The position numbers were made by a program, and so were the translations under genes. The notes under the pieces are model-generated. The model was not told the origin of the DNA, ran no database searches, and saw nothing but the letters and a program-made list of their open reading frames with translations. Shown piece by piece: positions 1 through 8,275 of a stretch of DNA of 64,000 nucleotides (positions within the stretch are counted from its first letter, which is position 1; each line of letters opens with the position of its first letter). The DNA comes from Roseomonas sp. (lineage in GTDB: Bacteria; Pseudomonadota; Alphaproteobacteria; Acetobacterales; Acetobacteraceae), in contig JADCGA010000004.1 in assembly GCA_020249265.1 (NCBI GenBank), forward strand, positions 1-64,000, read 5' to 3'.

Positions 1-347
1 AGGTTATGGCGCATCCAGACACCGCGCACGCCGCCGGAGGAGACCTGCAGACCCTTCAACCGCAACTCCTGCTCGACACGCGTGGCGCCGTGGCAGGGAT
101 GGGCAAGGGCGTGGTCGAGGATCGCGGCCTCAATCTCGGCCGGAACGCGGTTCGGGTGAGGCCCCTTCGCGCCGGGGAGCCGGTCGATCAGGCCGTCCGC
201 GCCGTAGGTCTGGAAGTTCCGCCGGATTTCGTAGAATTGCTGCCGGGAATAGCCGATCAGCTTGCAGGCGCGGCTCACATTGGACAGTTCGCTGGCGAGT
301 TCGAGCAACGACAGCTTGCGTCGTGCTACCTTGTCTTTCGTGGTCAT
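1..347 (-). CDS. IS481-family transposase, N-terminal part (partial)
   Basis: Read on the minus strand from an ATG at 347, an uninterrupted frame of 115 codons runs off the window. It starts MTTKDKVARRKLSLLELASE and contains the segments ACKLIGYSRQQFYEIRR, GLIDRLPGAKGPHPNRVP and QVSSGGVRGVW. These are typical of the helix-turn-helix N-terminus of IS481-family transposases, which bind the element ends. The DDE catalytic domain should follow and lies outside. Overlapping open frames on both strands are shadows. Whether the full gene is intact is unknown. Confidence 0.8.
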   Translation of the reverse strand, partial: MTTKDKVARRKLSLLELASELSNVSRACKLIGYSRQQFYEIRRNFQTYGADGLIDRLPGAKGPHPNRVPAEIEAAILDHALAHPCHGATRVEQELRLKGLQVSSGGVRGVWMRHN

Positions 348-385
348 CGTCGTGGTCTTTCATGTTTGAGGGTTGTGTCGCAACA
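1..385 (-). mobile_element. IS481-family insertion sequence, 5' end, cut by window edge
   Basis: Positions 1-347 encode the N-terminal part of an IS481-type transposase on the minus strand. The outer end of the element is placed at about 385: read on the minus strand, the sequence from 385 begins TGTTGCGACACAACCCTC, and IS481-family termini typically begin with TGT. The other end lies outside the window, so the second inverted repeat and any target duplication cannot be checked. The exact boundary is inference. Confidence 0.6.
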
Positions 386-411
386 CCATCAAACCCGCTT
401 CCACGCGGTCC

Positions 412-487
412 GGCCACCGCGAACCGGGCGCGCAGACTCTTGCGGTCCGCGCCCGGTTCCGACGGTGGCCTATGTCAGGTAATTACC
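412..487. repeat. Large imperfect palindrome plus a 10-bp palindrome beside the IS end
   Basis: Arms GGCCACCGCGAACCGGGCGCG (412-432, shown in halves: GGCCACCGCG and AACCGGGCGCG) and their reverse complement ending at 470 pair with a short bulge around a loop of about 15 bases. A perfect palindrome, GGTAATTACC, follows at 478-487. They lie between the IS end and msrP, in a stretch (386-633) with no gene. The role is unknown: terminator, IS-related structure or regulatory site. Confidence 0.5.
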
Positions 488-633
488 GTAGGAGGACACC
501 CCGAGAGGATCAGGAGTAGGGGCTAACTTGCCTTTACTCTGGCAGCTTGGCAGCCGCTTTATTTTTTGCGGCCTTTCACGCTTGACCTTCACGGTCAGCG
601 CGCCTTTATCGGGTTAAGGAGGCGCTTCCCGCC

Positions 634-1566
634 ATGCATATCCTGAAATTCCGCCGCTTTTCCCTGCCCGAGTCCCAGGTCACGCCCGAAGCACTGGTCT
701 TTAACCGCCGCCAAGCCATGGCGGTCGGCGCTGGGATGCTCGCCGCCAGCCCGGCACTCGCCCAGCAAGCCGGATTGCCGCCCGCCATGCGCAATACGCG
801 CTACGTCCCGGGCCGCGCCATCACCGCTGAACGCGAAGTCACCACCTACAATAATTTCTATGAATTCGGCAGCCACAAGACCATCAGCGCCGCCGCGCAA
901 CGCATGCCCATGCGCCCCTGGACGGTGAAGGTGGAAGGCATGGTGGAGAACCCGCGCGATTATGGCATTGAGGATCTGCTCGCGCGCATGCCTTTGGAAG
1001 AACGCGTCTATCGCCTGCGCTGCGTTGAAGCCTGGGCCATGGTGGTGCCCTGGACCGGCTTTCCGCTTTCCGCCCTGATGGCCGAAGTGAAGCCGCTTTC
1101 TTCCGCGCGCTATGTTGTGTTCCAGACCGCGACCCTGCCGAGTGTCATGCCAGGCCTTCGGCAAAGCTGGTACCCCTGGCCCTATACGGAAGGCTGCACC
1201 ATTGCCGAAGCCGCCAATGAGCTTTCCTTCATGGTGGTGGGTGCCTATGGCAAGCTACTGCCGCCGCAAAATGGCGGGCCAATCCGGTTCCACCAGCCCT
1301 GGAAATACGGCTTCAAGGCCGGCAAGAGCATTGTGACAATCCGCCTGACCGATCAGCGTCCGGTGTCCTTCTGGGAGAAAATCCAGTCGCAGGAATATGG
1401 CTTCTGGGCCAATGTGAATCCCGCCGTGCCGCATCCGCGCTGGAGCCAGGCGCAGGAACGCATGCTCGGCACCGGGGAAACAGTGCCGACGCTGCTTTTC
1501 AATGGCTATGGCGAATTCGTCGCTGATCTCTACACCAATCTGCAACGCGAAAGGCTCTGGGCGTGA
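634..1566 (+). CDS. msrP: Protein-methionine-sulfoxide reductase catalytic subunit MsrP (YedY)
   Basis: This is a periplasmic molybdopterin enzyme that reduces methionine sulfoxide in envelope proteins. The 310-residue product has a twin-arginine (Tat) signal, NRRQA at residues 24-28, followed by a hydrophobic stretch and a likely cleavage after ALAQ near residue 44. The sulfite-oxidase-type fold is evident, with the molybdenum-ligating cysteine in RLRCVEAWAM (Cys130). The conserved C-terminal half includes GGPIRFHQPWKYGFK. Length matches the family. MsrP normally pairs with the heme membrane protein MsrQ, about 200 residues with six helices. No MsrQ is next to it; the following small membrane ORF is too short. 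The ATG at 634 follows an AAGGAGG-like ribosome binding site at 616-622. Confidence 0.95.
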   Translation: MHILKFRRFSLPESQVTPEALVFNRRQAMAVGAGMLAASPALAQQAGLPPAMRNTRYVPGRAITAEREVTTYNNFYEFGSHKTISAAAQRMPMRPWTVKVEGMVENPRDYGIEDLLARMPLEERVYRLRCVEAWAMVVPWTGFPLSALMAEVKPLSSARYVVFQTATLPSVMPGLRQSWYPWPYTEGCTIAEAANELSFMVVGAYGKLLPPQNGGPIRFHQPWKYGFKAGKSIVTIRLTDQRPVSFWEKIQSQEYGFWANVNPAVPHPRWSQAQERMLGTGETVPTLLFNGYGEFVADLYTNLQRERLWA

Positions 1567-1573
1567 GGGCGTG

Positions 1574-1831
1574 ATGCGCCTGATTGGCCTTAGCCTGTTG
1601 CTGCTGGCGGCAGGGCTTTTTGTGAGTTTTGGTGGCGATCCGTTGGGGGCGGTGCTGTTCAGGCTCGACCCCGGAATACTGAATTTGGCGCAGGCCGTGG
1701 TGCAGCGCTATCTTCTGCCCATGTTGTGGGATGATGTGTTGCTGCCTGTATTGGAAGCGCCGGCCTTTGTTGCGCCGGCGGTATTGGGCGGCGCCCTAAG
1801 CTTCTTCGGTTGGATGCGCGCGCGTGGCTGA
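1574..1831 (+). CDS. Small hydrophobic membrane protein, unknown function
   Basis: The 85-residue product has an N-terminal hydrophobic helix (residues about 3-20, LIGLSLLLLAAGLFVSF) and a second hydrophobic segment near residues 62-80. It has no motif that I recognise. The ATG at 1574 lies 7 bases after the msrP stop, and its end overlaps the GTG start of the next gene by 8 bases, so the three genes are probably co-transcribed. It occupies the place where msrQ is often found but is less than half the length and lacks conserved histidines (none present), so it cannot be a heme-binding MsrQ. Confidence 0.6.
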   Translation: MRLIGLSLLLLAAGLFVSFGGDPLGAVLFRLDPGILNLAQAVVQRYLLPMLWDDVLLPVLEAPAFVAPAVLGGALSFFGWMRARG

Positions 1832-3269
1832 CAGAGAGGCGCGGCATCAGCTTTTGCTGGTGGAGGATTCACCTTCCCTCGCCACCGTCTATCAGGAGTA
1901 TCTGCGCGCGGGGCCTTACGATATTCGCCACGCGCATTGCATCGCCGATGCGCTGAAATTCGCCGATCAGGCCATGCCCGATGGCGTGCTGTTGGATTTG
2001 CGTCTGCCGGATGGTGATGGGCTTTCCGTGCTCCGCGAATTGCGCGGGCGCGATCCTGATCTACCGGTAGTGGTCATGACCGCGCATGGTTCGGTTACGC
2101 TGGCGGTGGAGGCGATGCAGGCTGGTGCCTCGGATTTTCTCGTAAAACCCTTCGCACCAGAACGCCTGACGGTGACGGTTGCGAATGTGATGGAACGCGC
2201 GGCCTTGCGCCGGCAGGTGGCGGTGCTGGCGGCGGGCGCACCGCGCCAGGGTTTTGCCGGCTTCATCGGTGCCGCACCCACCATGCAGGCAGTCTATCGC
2301 ATTCTTGAAAATGCCGCTGCGTCTCGTGCGACCGTCTTTGTCACGGGTGAAAGCGGCACCGGCAAGGAATTAGCCGCAGAGGCTGTGCATGGCATCTCAC
2401 CACGCAAGACCGGCCCTTTCATCGCCATCAATTGCGCGGCGATCCCGAAGGATTTGATTGAAAGCGAAGTCTTCGGCCATGTGCGTGGCGCCTTTACCGG
2501 CGCGGTGGCCGACCGCATCGGCGCGGCGCGGGCTGCCGATGGTGGGACGCTATTCCTGGACGAGATTTGCGAAATGGATTTGGCGCTGCAAGGCAAGCTG
2601 CTGCGCTTCATCCAGACCGGCACGTTTCAGCCCGTGGGCAGCGGCAAGACCATGCAGACCGATGTGCGCTTTGTCTGCGCCACCAATCGCGACCCTTTGG
2701 AAGAAGTGCGCGCCGGGCGCTTCCGCGAAGATTTGTATTACCGCCTGCATGTCATCCCGGTGCCATTGCCGCCGCTGCGTGATCGCGGTGATGATGTGCT
2801 GGCTTTGGCCGAAGCCTTTCTGGCGAAAAGCGCCGCCGAGGAAGGCAAGCGCTTCTTGCGTTTTGACCCGGAAGCGCGCGCCACGCTGCTGCGCCACACC
2901 TGGCCAGGCAATGTGCGCGAATTGGAAAACGCCGTTCGTACCGCCGTGGTGCTGCATGATGGCGAAGTGGTGACCACCGCGATGCTGCCCGCAACCGTGC
3001 GTGAAGGTGGCGCTAAGCCCGCCCCTGCGCCCGCGCCACCACCTCCACCACCGGAACCCCCGAAAGTGCAAGCGGCCCCGCCACCGGTTGCACCAGCGCC
3101 GCGCGCCGTTGAATCCACCAAGCGCATCCGCCCCTTGGCTGACACGGAACGTGAGGCGATTGAGGAAGCCGTGAAGCTCTGCGGCGGCAATATCGCCAAG
3201 GCGGCGGCGTTTTTGGGCATCAGCCCATCCACACTTTATCGCAAGCAGGAAAGCTGGCGGCGGCGTTGA
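1824..3269 (+). CDS. Sigma-54-dependent response regulator (NtrC family)
   Basis: This is a transcription activator that remodels sigma-54 RNA polymerase. The 481 residues hold a receiver domain (about 8-120, phospho-acceptor Asp58 in LLDLRLPD, Lys in FLVKPF), an AAA+ domain (about 145-385) with Walker A GESGTGKE at 175-182 and the sigma-54 contact loop GAFTGA at 222-227, a Pro/Ala-rich linker, and a C-terminal Fis-type helix-turn-helix (GGNIAKAAAFLGISPSTLYR). The start is GTG and overlaps the small upstream gene. No histidine kinase is adjacent, so its sensor is unknown. It is reminiscent of LuxO-like regulators, but no specific role can be assigned. The sigma-54 gene rpoN lies at 57.9 kb in the same window. 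Confidence 0.92.
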   Translation: MADREARHQLLLVEDSPSLATVYQEYLRAGPYDIRHAHCIADALKFADQAMPDGVLLDLRLPDGDGLSVLRELRGRDPDLPVVVMTAHGSVTLAVEAMQAGASDFLVKPFAPERLTVTVANVMERAALRRQVAVLAAGAPRQGFAGFIGAAPTMQAVYRILENAAASRATVFVTGESGTGKELAAEAVHGISPRKTGPFIAINCAAIPKDLIESEVFGHVRGAFTGAVADRIGAARAADGGTLFLDEICEMDLALQGKLLRFIQTGTFQPVGSGKTMQTDVRFVCATNRDPLEEVRAGRFREDLYYRLHVIPVPLPPLRDRGDDVLALAEAFLAKSAAEEGKRFLRFDPEARATLLRHTWPGNVRELENAVRTAVVLHDGEVVTTAMLPATVREGGAKPAPAPAPPPPPPEPPKVQAAPPPVAPAPRAVESTKRIRPLADTEREAIEEAVKLCGGNIAKAAAFLGISPSTLYRKQESWRRR

Positions 3270-3273
3270 GGTA

Positions 3274-3717
3274 TCAGCGCAAGCCGAGCGCCAGGCGCGC
3301 GGCGGCAATCGCCTCATGCGCGGCTTCGGTCAGATCATAAGCCACCAATTCATGCGGCAGCGCCCAGGCGACCTCACTCACATCATCGCCGGCACGCGCT
3401 TCGCCTTCCAGCCAATGGGCGGCGAAATCAACGATGGTGTAGTGATAGCGCGCGCGGCCATCCTCATCTTCATTTATGGCATCGAAAACATAAGCGAGTG
3501 CGAGTGGGCCCACTTCAATGCTGGCCTCTTCGCGCAATTCGCGCCGCGCTGCTTCTTCGGCCCTCTCGCCCACATGCTGCGCGCCACCGGGCAAAGACCA
3601 TTGGCCGATGCGGGGTGGCTTGCCGCGGCGGACCAGCAGCACTGCTTCCTCACGGAACACAATGCAGCCAATGCCGACCCAGGGGCGGTCAGGATATTCG
3701 CGCGGCGCCGTGCTCAC
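3274..3717 (-). CDS. Nudix hydrolase
   Basis: This is a pyrophosphohydrolase of 147 residues, probably acting on a nucleoside diphosphate-X compound; ADP-ribose or a damaged nucleotide are plausible substrates. The Nudix box starts at Gly45: G-x5-E51-x7-R59-E60-L61-x-E63-E64-x-S66-I67. The usual glycine of the final GU pair is serine here; the metal-binding REL-EE core is intact. The GVIG-like strand VGIGCIVF precedes it. Its start overlaps the end of the upstream DUF4340 gene by 4 bases, so it is the last gene of the Gld-like transporter operon. It ends tail-to-tail 4 bases from the sigma-54 activator. Substrate is not predictable. Confidence 0.88.
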   Translation of the reverse strand: MSTAPREYPDRPWVGIGCIVFREEAVLLVRRGKPPRIGQWSLPGGAQHVGERAEEAARRELREEASIEVGPLALAYVFDAINEDEDGRARYHYTIVDFAAHWLEGEARAGDDVSEVAWALPHELVAYDLTEAAHEAIAAARLALGLR

Positions 3718-4754
3718 CTTGGCACAATCGGCGGTTCGGCAGGGGTGGCGGGGGCTTCTTCCTGGCGGCGCAAATCCTCAAGCCGGGGGATGAAGGCTTT
3801 TTCCTTCCATTGCCCGATTTGATAGACCCAGCCGCGCCAACGCGCATTCAGGCGCGCCGCCTCATCATCACCCTCAGCGGCCAAAGTTACCCAGATTTCC
3901 TCGCCCTGCTTGCGCGGGCGGGCGATGATCGCCAGCCGATCGGTCATTTCAAAACGCGCTTCGCCAAGCGCTTCACCGGGCGCATCGGCTTCGCGCCGTA
4001 CATCGAGGAAGGTGAGGAATTCAAAGCTGCGCGTCACCTCATCCAGGCTGATATCATCAGCGGGGGGCGCATCGGCGGGCGTTGTGATGGCAAGCTTGCC
4101 ATCGGGCTGGCCGCTATGCGTCAGCACCAGCGCTTCTTCGCCGGCGCGCGCAATCACCACGCGCTGGACGCGTTCGCGCGGCAGGTTCGCGATGTCGCGG
4201 TCAAGCCAAAGCTGCGGGTCGGCATCCACCGGAATGCGCCCTTCCGCGAGCCAAGCCTGGTTCTCATTGGGCCGCCGCACGTAAGCGCTTTCCGGCACAT
4301 TGCCTTGCGTGCGCACGCGCCGCCGGCCAATCACCAATTCCACCAGCGCCGCGCCTTGCGCATCCACCACACGCAGCAGCGTGGAGGTCGCGCCCGCGCG
4401 CATCGGGTCTTCCAACCCTAGCCGATCAAACATCTCAGGATTGCCGGTGCGCGGTTCCATCAACCGCAATTCCGTGAGCCCTGTCAGCAATTCGCGTAGT
4501 TTTTCTTGCCGGATCGGATAATCCCCCTTGGTCGGCAGCACCCAAACATCACCGCGACGGCTGATTTCAAGCGCACCATCATGCCGGCGCACCTCAATCC
4601 GCGCAGCATTGGGCAGGCGCTGCGCAAGGCCCGGAAAGGCAAGTGCGCCCGTACCCACTGGCGGCGCTGGTGGCTGCGGAGGCTTAATCAAAAGCGCGCC
4701 CGCCATGGCGATAACGGCGGCGCTGCCAAGCAAAATTAGGGAACGTCTTTGCAT
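3714..4754 (-). CDS. DUF4340 domain protein of Gld-like ABC operon
   Basis: The 346-residue protein has an N-terminal hydrophobic helix (about residues 5-23, SLILLGSAAVIAMAGALLI), so it is probably membrane-anchored with the bulk in the periplasm. The pattern of alternating beta-rich segments (EISRRGDVWVL, ELVIGRRRV, AWLAEGRIPVDADPQLWLDR) is that of DUF4340. The family usually sits directly downstream of GldG-like proteins, as here, and is presumed to be an accessory of that exporter-like complex; its biochemical role is not established. Fifteen bases separate it from the GldG-like gene, and its end overlaps the Nudix gene. Confidence 0.8.
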   Translation of the reverse strand: MQRRSLILLGSAAVIAMAGALLIKPPQPPAPPVGTGALAFPGLAQRLPNAARIEVRRHDGALEISRRGDVWVLPTKGDYPIRQEKLRELLTGLTELRLMEPRTGNPEMFDRLGLEDPMRAGATSTLLRVVDAQGAALVELVIGRRRVRTQGNVPESAYVRRPNENQAWLAEGRIPVDADPQLWLDRDIANLPRERVQRVVIARAGEEALVLTHSGQPDGKLAITTPADAPPADDISLDEVTRSFEFLTFLDVRREADAPGEALGEARFEMTDRLAIIARPRKQGEEIWVTLAAEGDDEAARLNARWRGWVYQIGQWKEKAFIPRLEDLRRQEEAPATPAEPPIVPR

Positions 4755-4769
4755 GTCTGCTCCCCTTTT

Positions 4770-6710
4770 TCAGTGCCGAGCCGCGGCACGGCGGCGCGCC
4801 CGCAGAACACCCATGACCAGCGCGAGAATCGTCAGCAGCACCGGCACGGCGGCGATATTGAGGATACGGAGCCGTGTTTCCAACCCTTCAATATCGCGGC
4901 GCAAATCAAGCTGCACGGCGCGTAGTTGCTGACGGGTACGCAGGATTTCTTCCCGCGCGCTATCAATTTCCGCGCGCTGTTCGGCGCTGATCACGGCATT
5001 GGTCTGGCCGCGATCCCCGCCCTGCGGGCCTTGGCGCAATTCGCGCAAGCGCTTTTCGGTCGCTTCCAGGCGCTGAGTCAGTTCCCGTTCCGTCTGGCGG
5101 AAACGCGCTTCGGCATCGCGGCGGATATCATCCACCACTTCAAACGGTCGCAGCGATTCACCGCGAGACCGCAGCGAAATCAGCGCATCACCGCCGGCCA
5201 TGGTATCCACAAGATTCGCAATCAGCGCGCCATTATCGCTGAAAGGTGTCGCAACCTGCTGGCCAAAGAAATCCTGCACGCGCACCCAAAAGCGATCTTC
5301 CAGCACATCCGCATCATGGATGACGATGATATTGGCCGCACCTTCGCTTTTCGCACGATGCGCCGGGAAATTCGCCGGGCGTTCCGCGCCTTGCGGTGGT
5401 GGCGGAGGGCCATCCGGAAAGGCCGTGCTGACTTCGCCGCGCAGCCGCGCCGCCAGCACGCGGGTTTGCCCATCGGGCCGGAAATCCGCCAGCAATTGCG
5501 TGGGGTTCGGATTGTCGCGGACCTTCGCCGCATCCGCTTCCATACTGCGCGGGCTTGAGGTGATCAGCGGCGTGAATTCCACCCGCGCGCCATCCTTGCG
5601 CCGTAGAAAGCCCGTCGAGGCAAAAGTCACCTGATTAAGCTGCGCGGTCGCAACTTCCCCCTGCGCGATGGAATCGCCCTGCGCATTGAACCACGCAACG
5701 TAATCCACCGCCTGCACCCTATCCTGCGGATTGGCGCGCACACGCCAGGCGCCGCGCAAATCCAGCACCACCTTGTCTGAAGGCGCTTCAATGCCCCAGG
5801 CATTGGTCAGGCGTTCCAGGCTGGATGCGGTATTGGCGGGCGGGCGACCTCCGGGCCCGGGGCGCGATGCCTGGCCTTCAGAATGCGGGTCAATCAGCAG
5901 GATAAGCTTGCCGCCGCGCAGCACGAATTGATCCACGGCATATTGCGCTGCCTCCGACAATCCTTGCGGATGCGCCAGGATCATCACCTGAATGTCGTTT
6001 TCAATCACCTGCGCATCCAGGGCCACATCGCGCAAAGTGAAGAATTGCCGAAGGCTATTCATCACCGCGAAAGGTTGGCCCATCGCGGCCTGGCGCATCA
6101 TCATCGCGCGCGGATCACCATTCAAAGGCAAGGGCGACATGACGCCAATCACCGGGCGTCGCGGGTTGGAAAGCTCATAAACCAAGCGCGTCAGATCAAA
6201 TTCCAGAAAGCGTTCGCGGTCCGGCTGGAAGAAGGGGATGTTGCGTTCATCATCCAGCAAATTCGCGCCAACCAGGCCGAAATAAACCTGCTCACCGGAT
6301 TGATCCACCGGCACGCCTTGCAAGCCGAAAGCGAGCGCGCGGTCTTCGGTTTCGCTGAAGGGCTCCGGGTCCAGCACTTCAAGCCGAAGCTTGCCGCCAG
6401 ATACCGCGACATATTCATCAAGCATCGCGCGCACGCGTTCCGCATAGGCCCCAAAGGCCGGGACGGCGGTGCCGAGCTTGCGTGAATAAAACAGCCGCAG
6501 CGTCACCTGGTCTTGCAAACCGGACAGTACGCTGCGCGTACCATCCGACAACGTGTAAAGTTTTTGTGCGGTGAGATCGAGCCGCGCCCGGGGCGCAAAA
6601 CGCTCCACCAGCATATTGACGCCGATGGCCAGCGCCAGCGCCGCCACCACGCCAAGCGCGGATGACCAGATGCGCCGTGTGCCGGGCTTTGCCTTAATTT
6701 GATCAGCCAT
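4770..6710 (-). CDS. GldG-like ABC transporter auxiliary protein
   Basis: The 646-residue protein is anchored by one helix near the N-terminus (about 15-37) and one at the extreme C-terminus (IAAVPVLLTILALVMGVL), with a large extracytoplasmic domain between. The N-terminal LDLTAQKLYTLSDGTRSVL segment is the characteristic opening of the GldG / ABC_transp_aux family. A coiled coil (about residues 530-615, rich in E, R, Q) precedes the last helix. In Bacteroidota GldA-GldF-GldG is tied to gliding; in proteobacteria the homologous set is an uncharacterised ABC-2 system, so no gliding role is claimed. It lies 3 bases downstream of the permease gene. Confidence 0.85.
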   Translation of the reverse strand: MADQIKAKPGTRRIWSSALGVVAALALAIGVNMLVERFAPRARLDLTAQKLYTLSDGTRSVLSGLQDQVTLRLFYSRKLGTAVPAFGAYAERVRAMLDEYVAVSGGKLRLEVLDPEPFSETEDRALAFGLQGVPVDQSGEQVYFGLVGANLLDDERNIPFFQPDRERFLEFDLTRLVYELSNPRRPVIGVMSPLPLNGDPRAMMMRQAAMGQPFAVMNSLRQFFTLRDVALDAQVIENDIQVMILAHPQGLSEAAQYAVDQFVLRGGKLILLIDPHSEGQASRPGPGGRPPANTASSLERLTNAWGIEAPSDKVVLDLRGAWRVRANPQDRVQAVDYVAWFNAQGDSIAQGEVATAQLNQVTFASTGFLRRKDGARVEFTPLITSSPRSMEADAAKVRDNPNPTQLLADFRPDGQTRVLAARLRGEVSTAFPDGPPPPPQGAERPANFPAHRAKSEGAANIIVIHDADVLEDRFWVRVQDFFGQQVATPFSDNGALIANLVDTMAGGDALISLRSRGESLRPFEVVDDIRRDAEARFRQTERELTQRLEATEKRLRELRQGPQGGDRGQTNAVISAEQRAEIDSAREEILRTRQQLRAVQLDLRRDIEGLETRLRILNIAAVPVLLTILALVMGVLRARRRAAARH

Positions 6711-6713
6711 GGT

Positions 6714-7445
6714 CTAGTCAGCCTTCCGGTGGTCAAGCACCACCGCATTCACGAACAGCCAGAACCCGATGAAGGACGCAAAAAACACCACATCACGCAA
6801 AGCAATCACACCGCGCGTGAGGCCATTGAAGCGTTCCGTGAGCGATAGCGCGCGGGCAATTTCGGCCAGGACGGGGATGCGTTGGCTCAGGAAATCCGTC
6901 ACCAAAGCGCTGCCGGCGACCGCAAACAGGAAGCAAACGGCAACGGCCAAAACGAAAGCTATCACCTGGTTCTTGGTCATGGCCGACATGGCGGAACCAA
7001 TTGCAAGGTAGGCGCCCGCCATCAGCAGGCAGGCGCCATAGCCCGCAGCGATCACGCCATTATCGGGGCGGCCCAGAAAATTCACCGTCAGCACCAACGG
7101 GAAGGTCAGCGCCAGCGCAATGGCGCAAAACGCCCAAGCCGCCAGGAATTTTCCAAGGACTGCCTGCCATTGCGCTATGGGCAAGGTCAGCAGCAATTCG
7201 ATGGTGCCAAGCCGGCGTTCTTCCGCCCAAAGCCGCATCGTCAACGCCGGCACCAGAAACAGAAAAAGCCAGGGGACGAAGCCAAAGAAGGGGCCAAGAT
7301 CAGCCTGACCGCGATTGAAGAAACCGCCCAGGCTGAAGGTCATCGCACCCGCCATCATCAGGAAAATCACGATGAAAACGTAGGCAACGGGGGTCGCGAA
7401 ATAGCCGGCCAATTCCCGGCGAGCGACCAGCAGGGCAGCGCGCAT
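6714..7445 (-). CDS. ABC-2 type transporter permease (GldF-like)
   Basis: The 243-residue integral membrane protein has about six hydrophobic helices. It opens with the family-typical RRELAGYFATPVAYVFIVIF, in which the cytoplasmic RRE...F(A/S)TP segment precedes helix one. The middle carries RRLGTIELLLTLP, a cytoplasmic coupling-helix motif common in ABC-2 permeases of the GldF type. Its ATG overlaps the TGA of the ATPase gene by one base (TGATG), indicating translational coupling. With the ATPase and the GldG/DUF4340 proteins it forms one membrane complex; substrate is unknown. Confidence 0.88.
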   Translation of the reverse strand: MRAALLVARRELAGYFATPVAYVFIVIFLMMAGAMTFSLGGFFNRGQADLGPFFGFVPWLFLFLVPALTMRLWAEERRLGTIELLLTLPIAQWQAVLGKFLAAWAFCAIALALTFPLVLTVNFLGRPDNGVIAAGYGACLLMAGAYLAIGSAMSAMTKNQVIAFVLAVAVCFLFAVAGSALVTDFLSQRIPVLAEIARALSLTERFNGLTRGVIALRDVVFFASFIGFWLFVNAVVLDHRKAD

Positions 7446-8173
7446 CAGGCAGCCTCCCGCTTCAGGGTCAAATCGCGGAAGACTTGCTCAAGCGTTTTGC
7501 CGGGCGATTCAAGCTGTTTCGGCGTGGCATCGGCCAGCACCTTGCCGCGCGCGATGATGATGGCGCGGGTGCAAACCGCATCCACCTCTTCCAGGATATG
7601 CGTTGAAATCACGATGGCCTTTTCGGGCGCCATGCGGCGGATCAATTCACGGACCTCATGCTTCTGGTTCGGGTCCAGGCCATCGGTTGGTTCATCCAGC
7701 ACCAGCACGGGCGGGTCATGCAGCAGCGCTTGCGCCAAACCGACGCGGCGTTTGAAACCTTTGGAGAGTGTCTCAATCGGTTGCAGGCGCACGCCTTCCA
7801 ACTGCGTCATGGCCATGGCGCGGGCCATGCGTTCATTGGCCTCGGCGCCGCCAAAACCGCGAATGCGCGCGATGAAATGCAAAAACCCCGTGACGGTCAT
7901 TTCGGGATAGGTCGGCGCACCTTCGGGCAGATAGCCAAGCGCGCGTTTGGCCGCGACGGGTGCTTCAATGACATCCTGGCCGCAAATCCGCGCCGTGCCG
8001 GCGCTGGGTGTGACGAAGCCTGCCAGCATTTTCATGGTGGTGGATTTGCCGGCGCCATTGGGGCCAAGGAAGCCCACAACCTCGCCGCGATTCACCGTGA
8101 AGGATACATCATCAACGGCGGTGAAGGCGCCAAAGCGCTTGGTCAGGCGCTCAATTTCGATCAGCGCGGCCAA
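7445..8173 (-). CDS. ABC transporter ATP-binding protein (GldA-like)
   Basis: The 242-residue ATPase energises the permease encoded immediately downstream. Walker A is GPNGAGKST (about 38-46). A degenerate signature, LSKGFKRRVGLAQALLHDPP, is followed by Walker B VLVLDEPTDGLDPNQ and the switch histidine in VISTHILEE. The signature reads LSKGFKRR rather than LSGGQ, which is common in this subfamily of ABC-2 exporters. It is the first gene of a five-gene minus-strand operon (ATPase, permease, GldG, DUF4340, Nudix). The start codon at 8173 is preceded on the minus strand by a purine-rich GGGAGATAGG, a reasonable ribosome binding site. Confidence 0.93.
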   Translation of the reverse strand: MAALIEIERLTKRFGAFTAVDDVSFTVNRGEVVGFLGPNGAGKSTTMKMLAGFVTPSAGTARICGQDVIEAPVAAKRALGYLPEGAPTYPEMTVTGFLHFIARIRGFGGAEANERMARAMAMTQLEGVRLQPIETLSKGFKRRVGLAQALLHDPPVLVLDEPTDGLDPNQKHEVRELIRRMAPEKAIVISTHILEEVDAVCTRAIIIARGKVLADATPKQLESPGKTLEQVFRDLTLKREAA

Positions 8174-8275
8174 AGCCTATCTCCCATTATCCTGCCTCAA
8201 CTCAATTCTTTGCAACGTGGCGCGGCGCGATTTGACCCTTCCCGCACCGCCTTGCAAGCCCCAGGGGGCAGCAGG

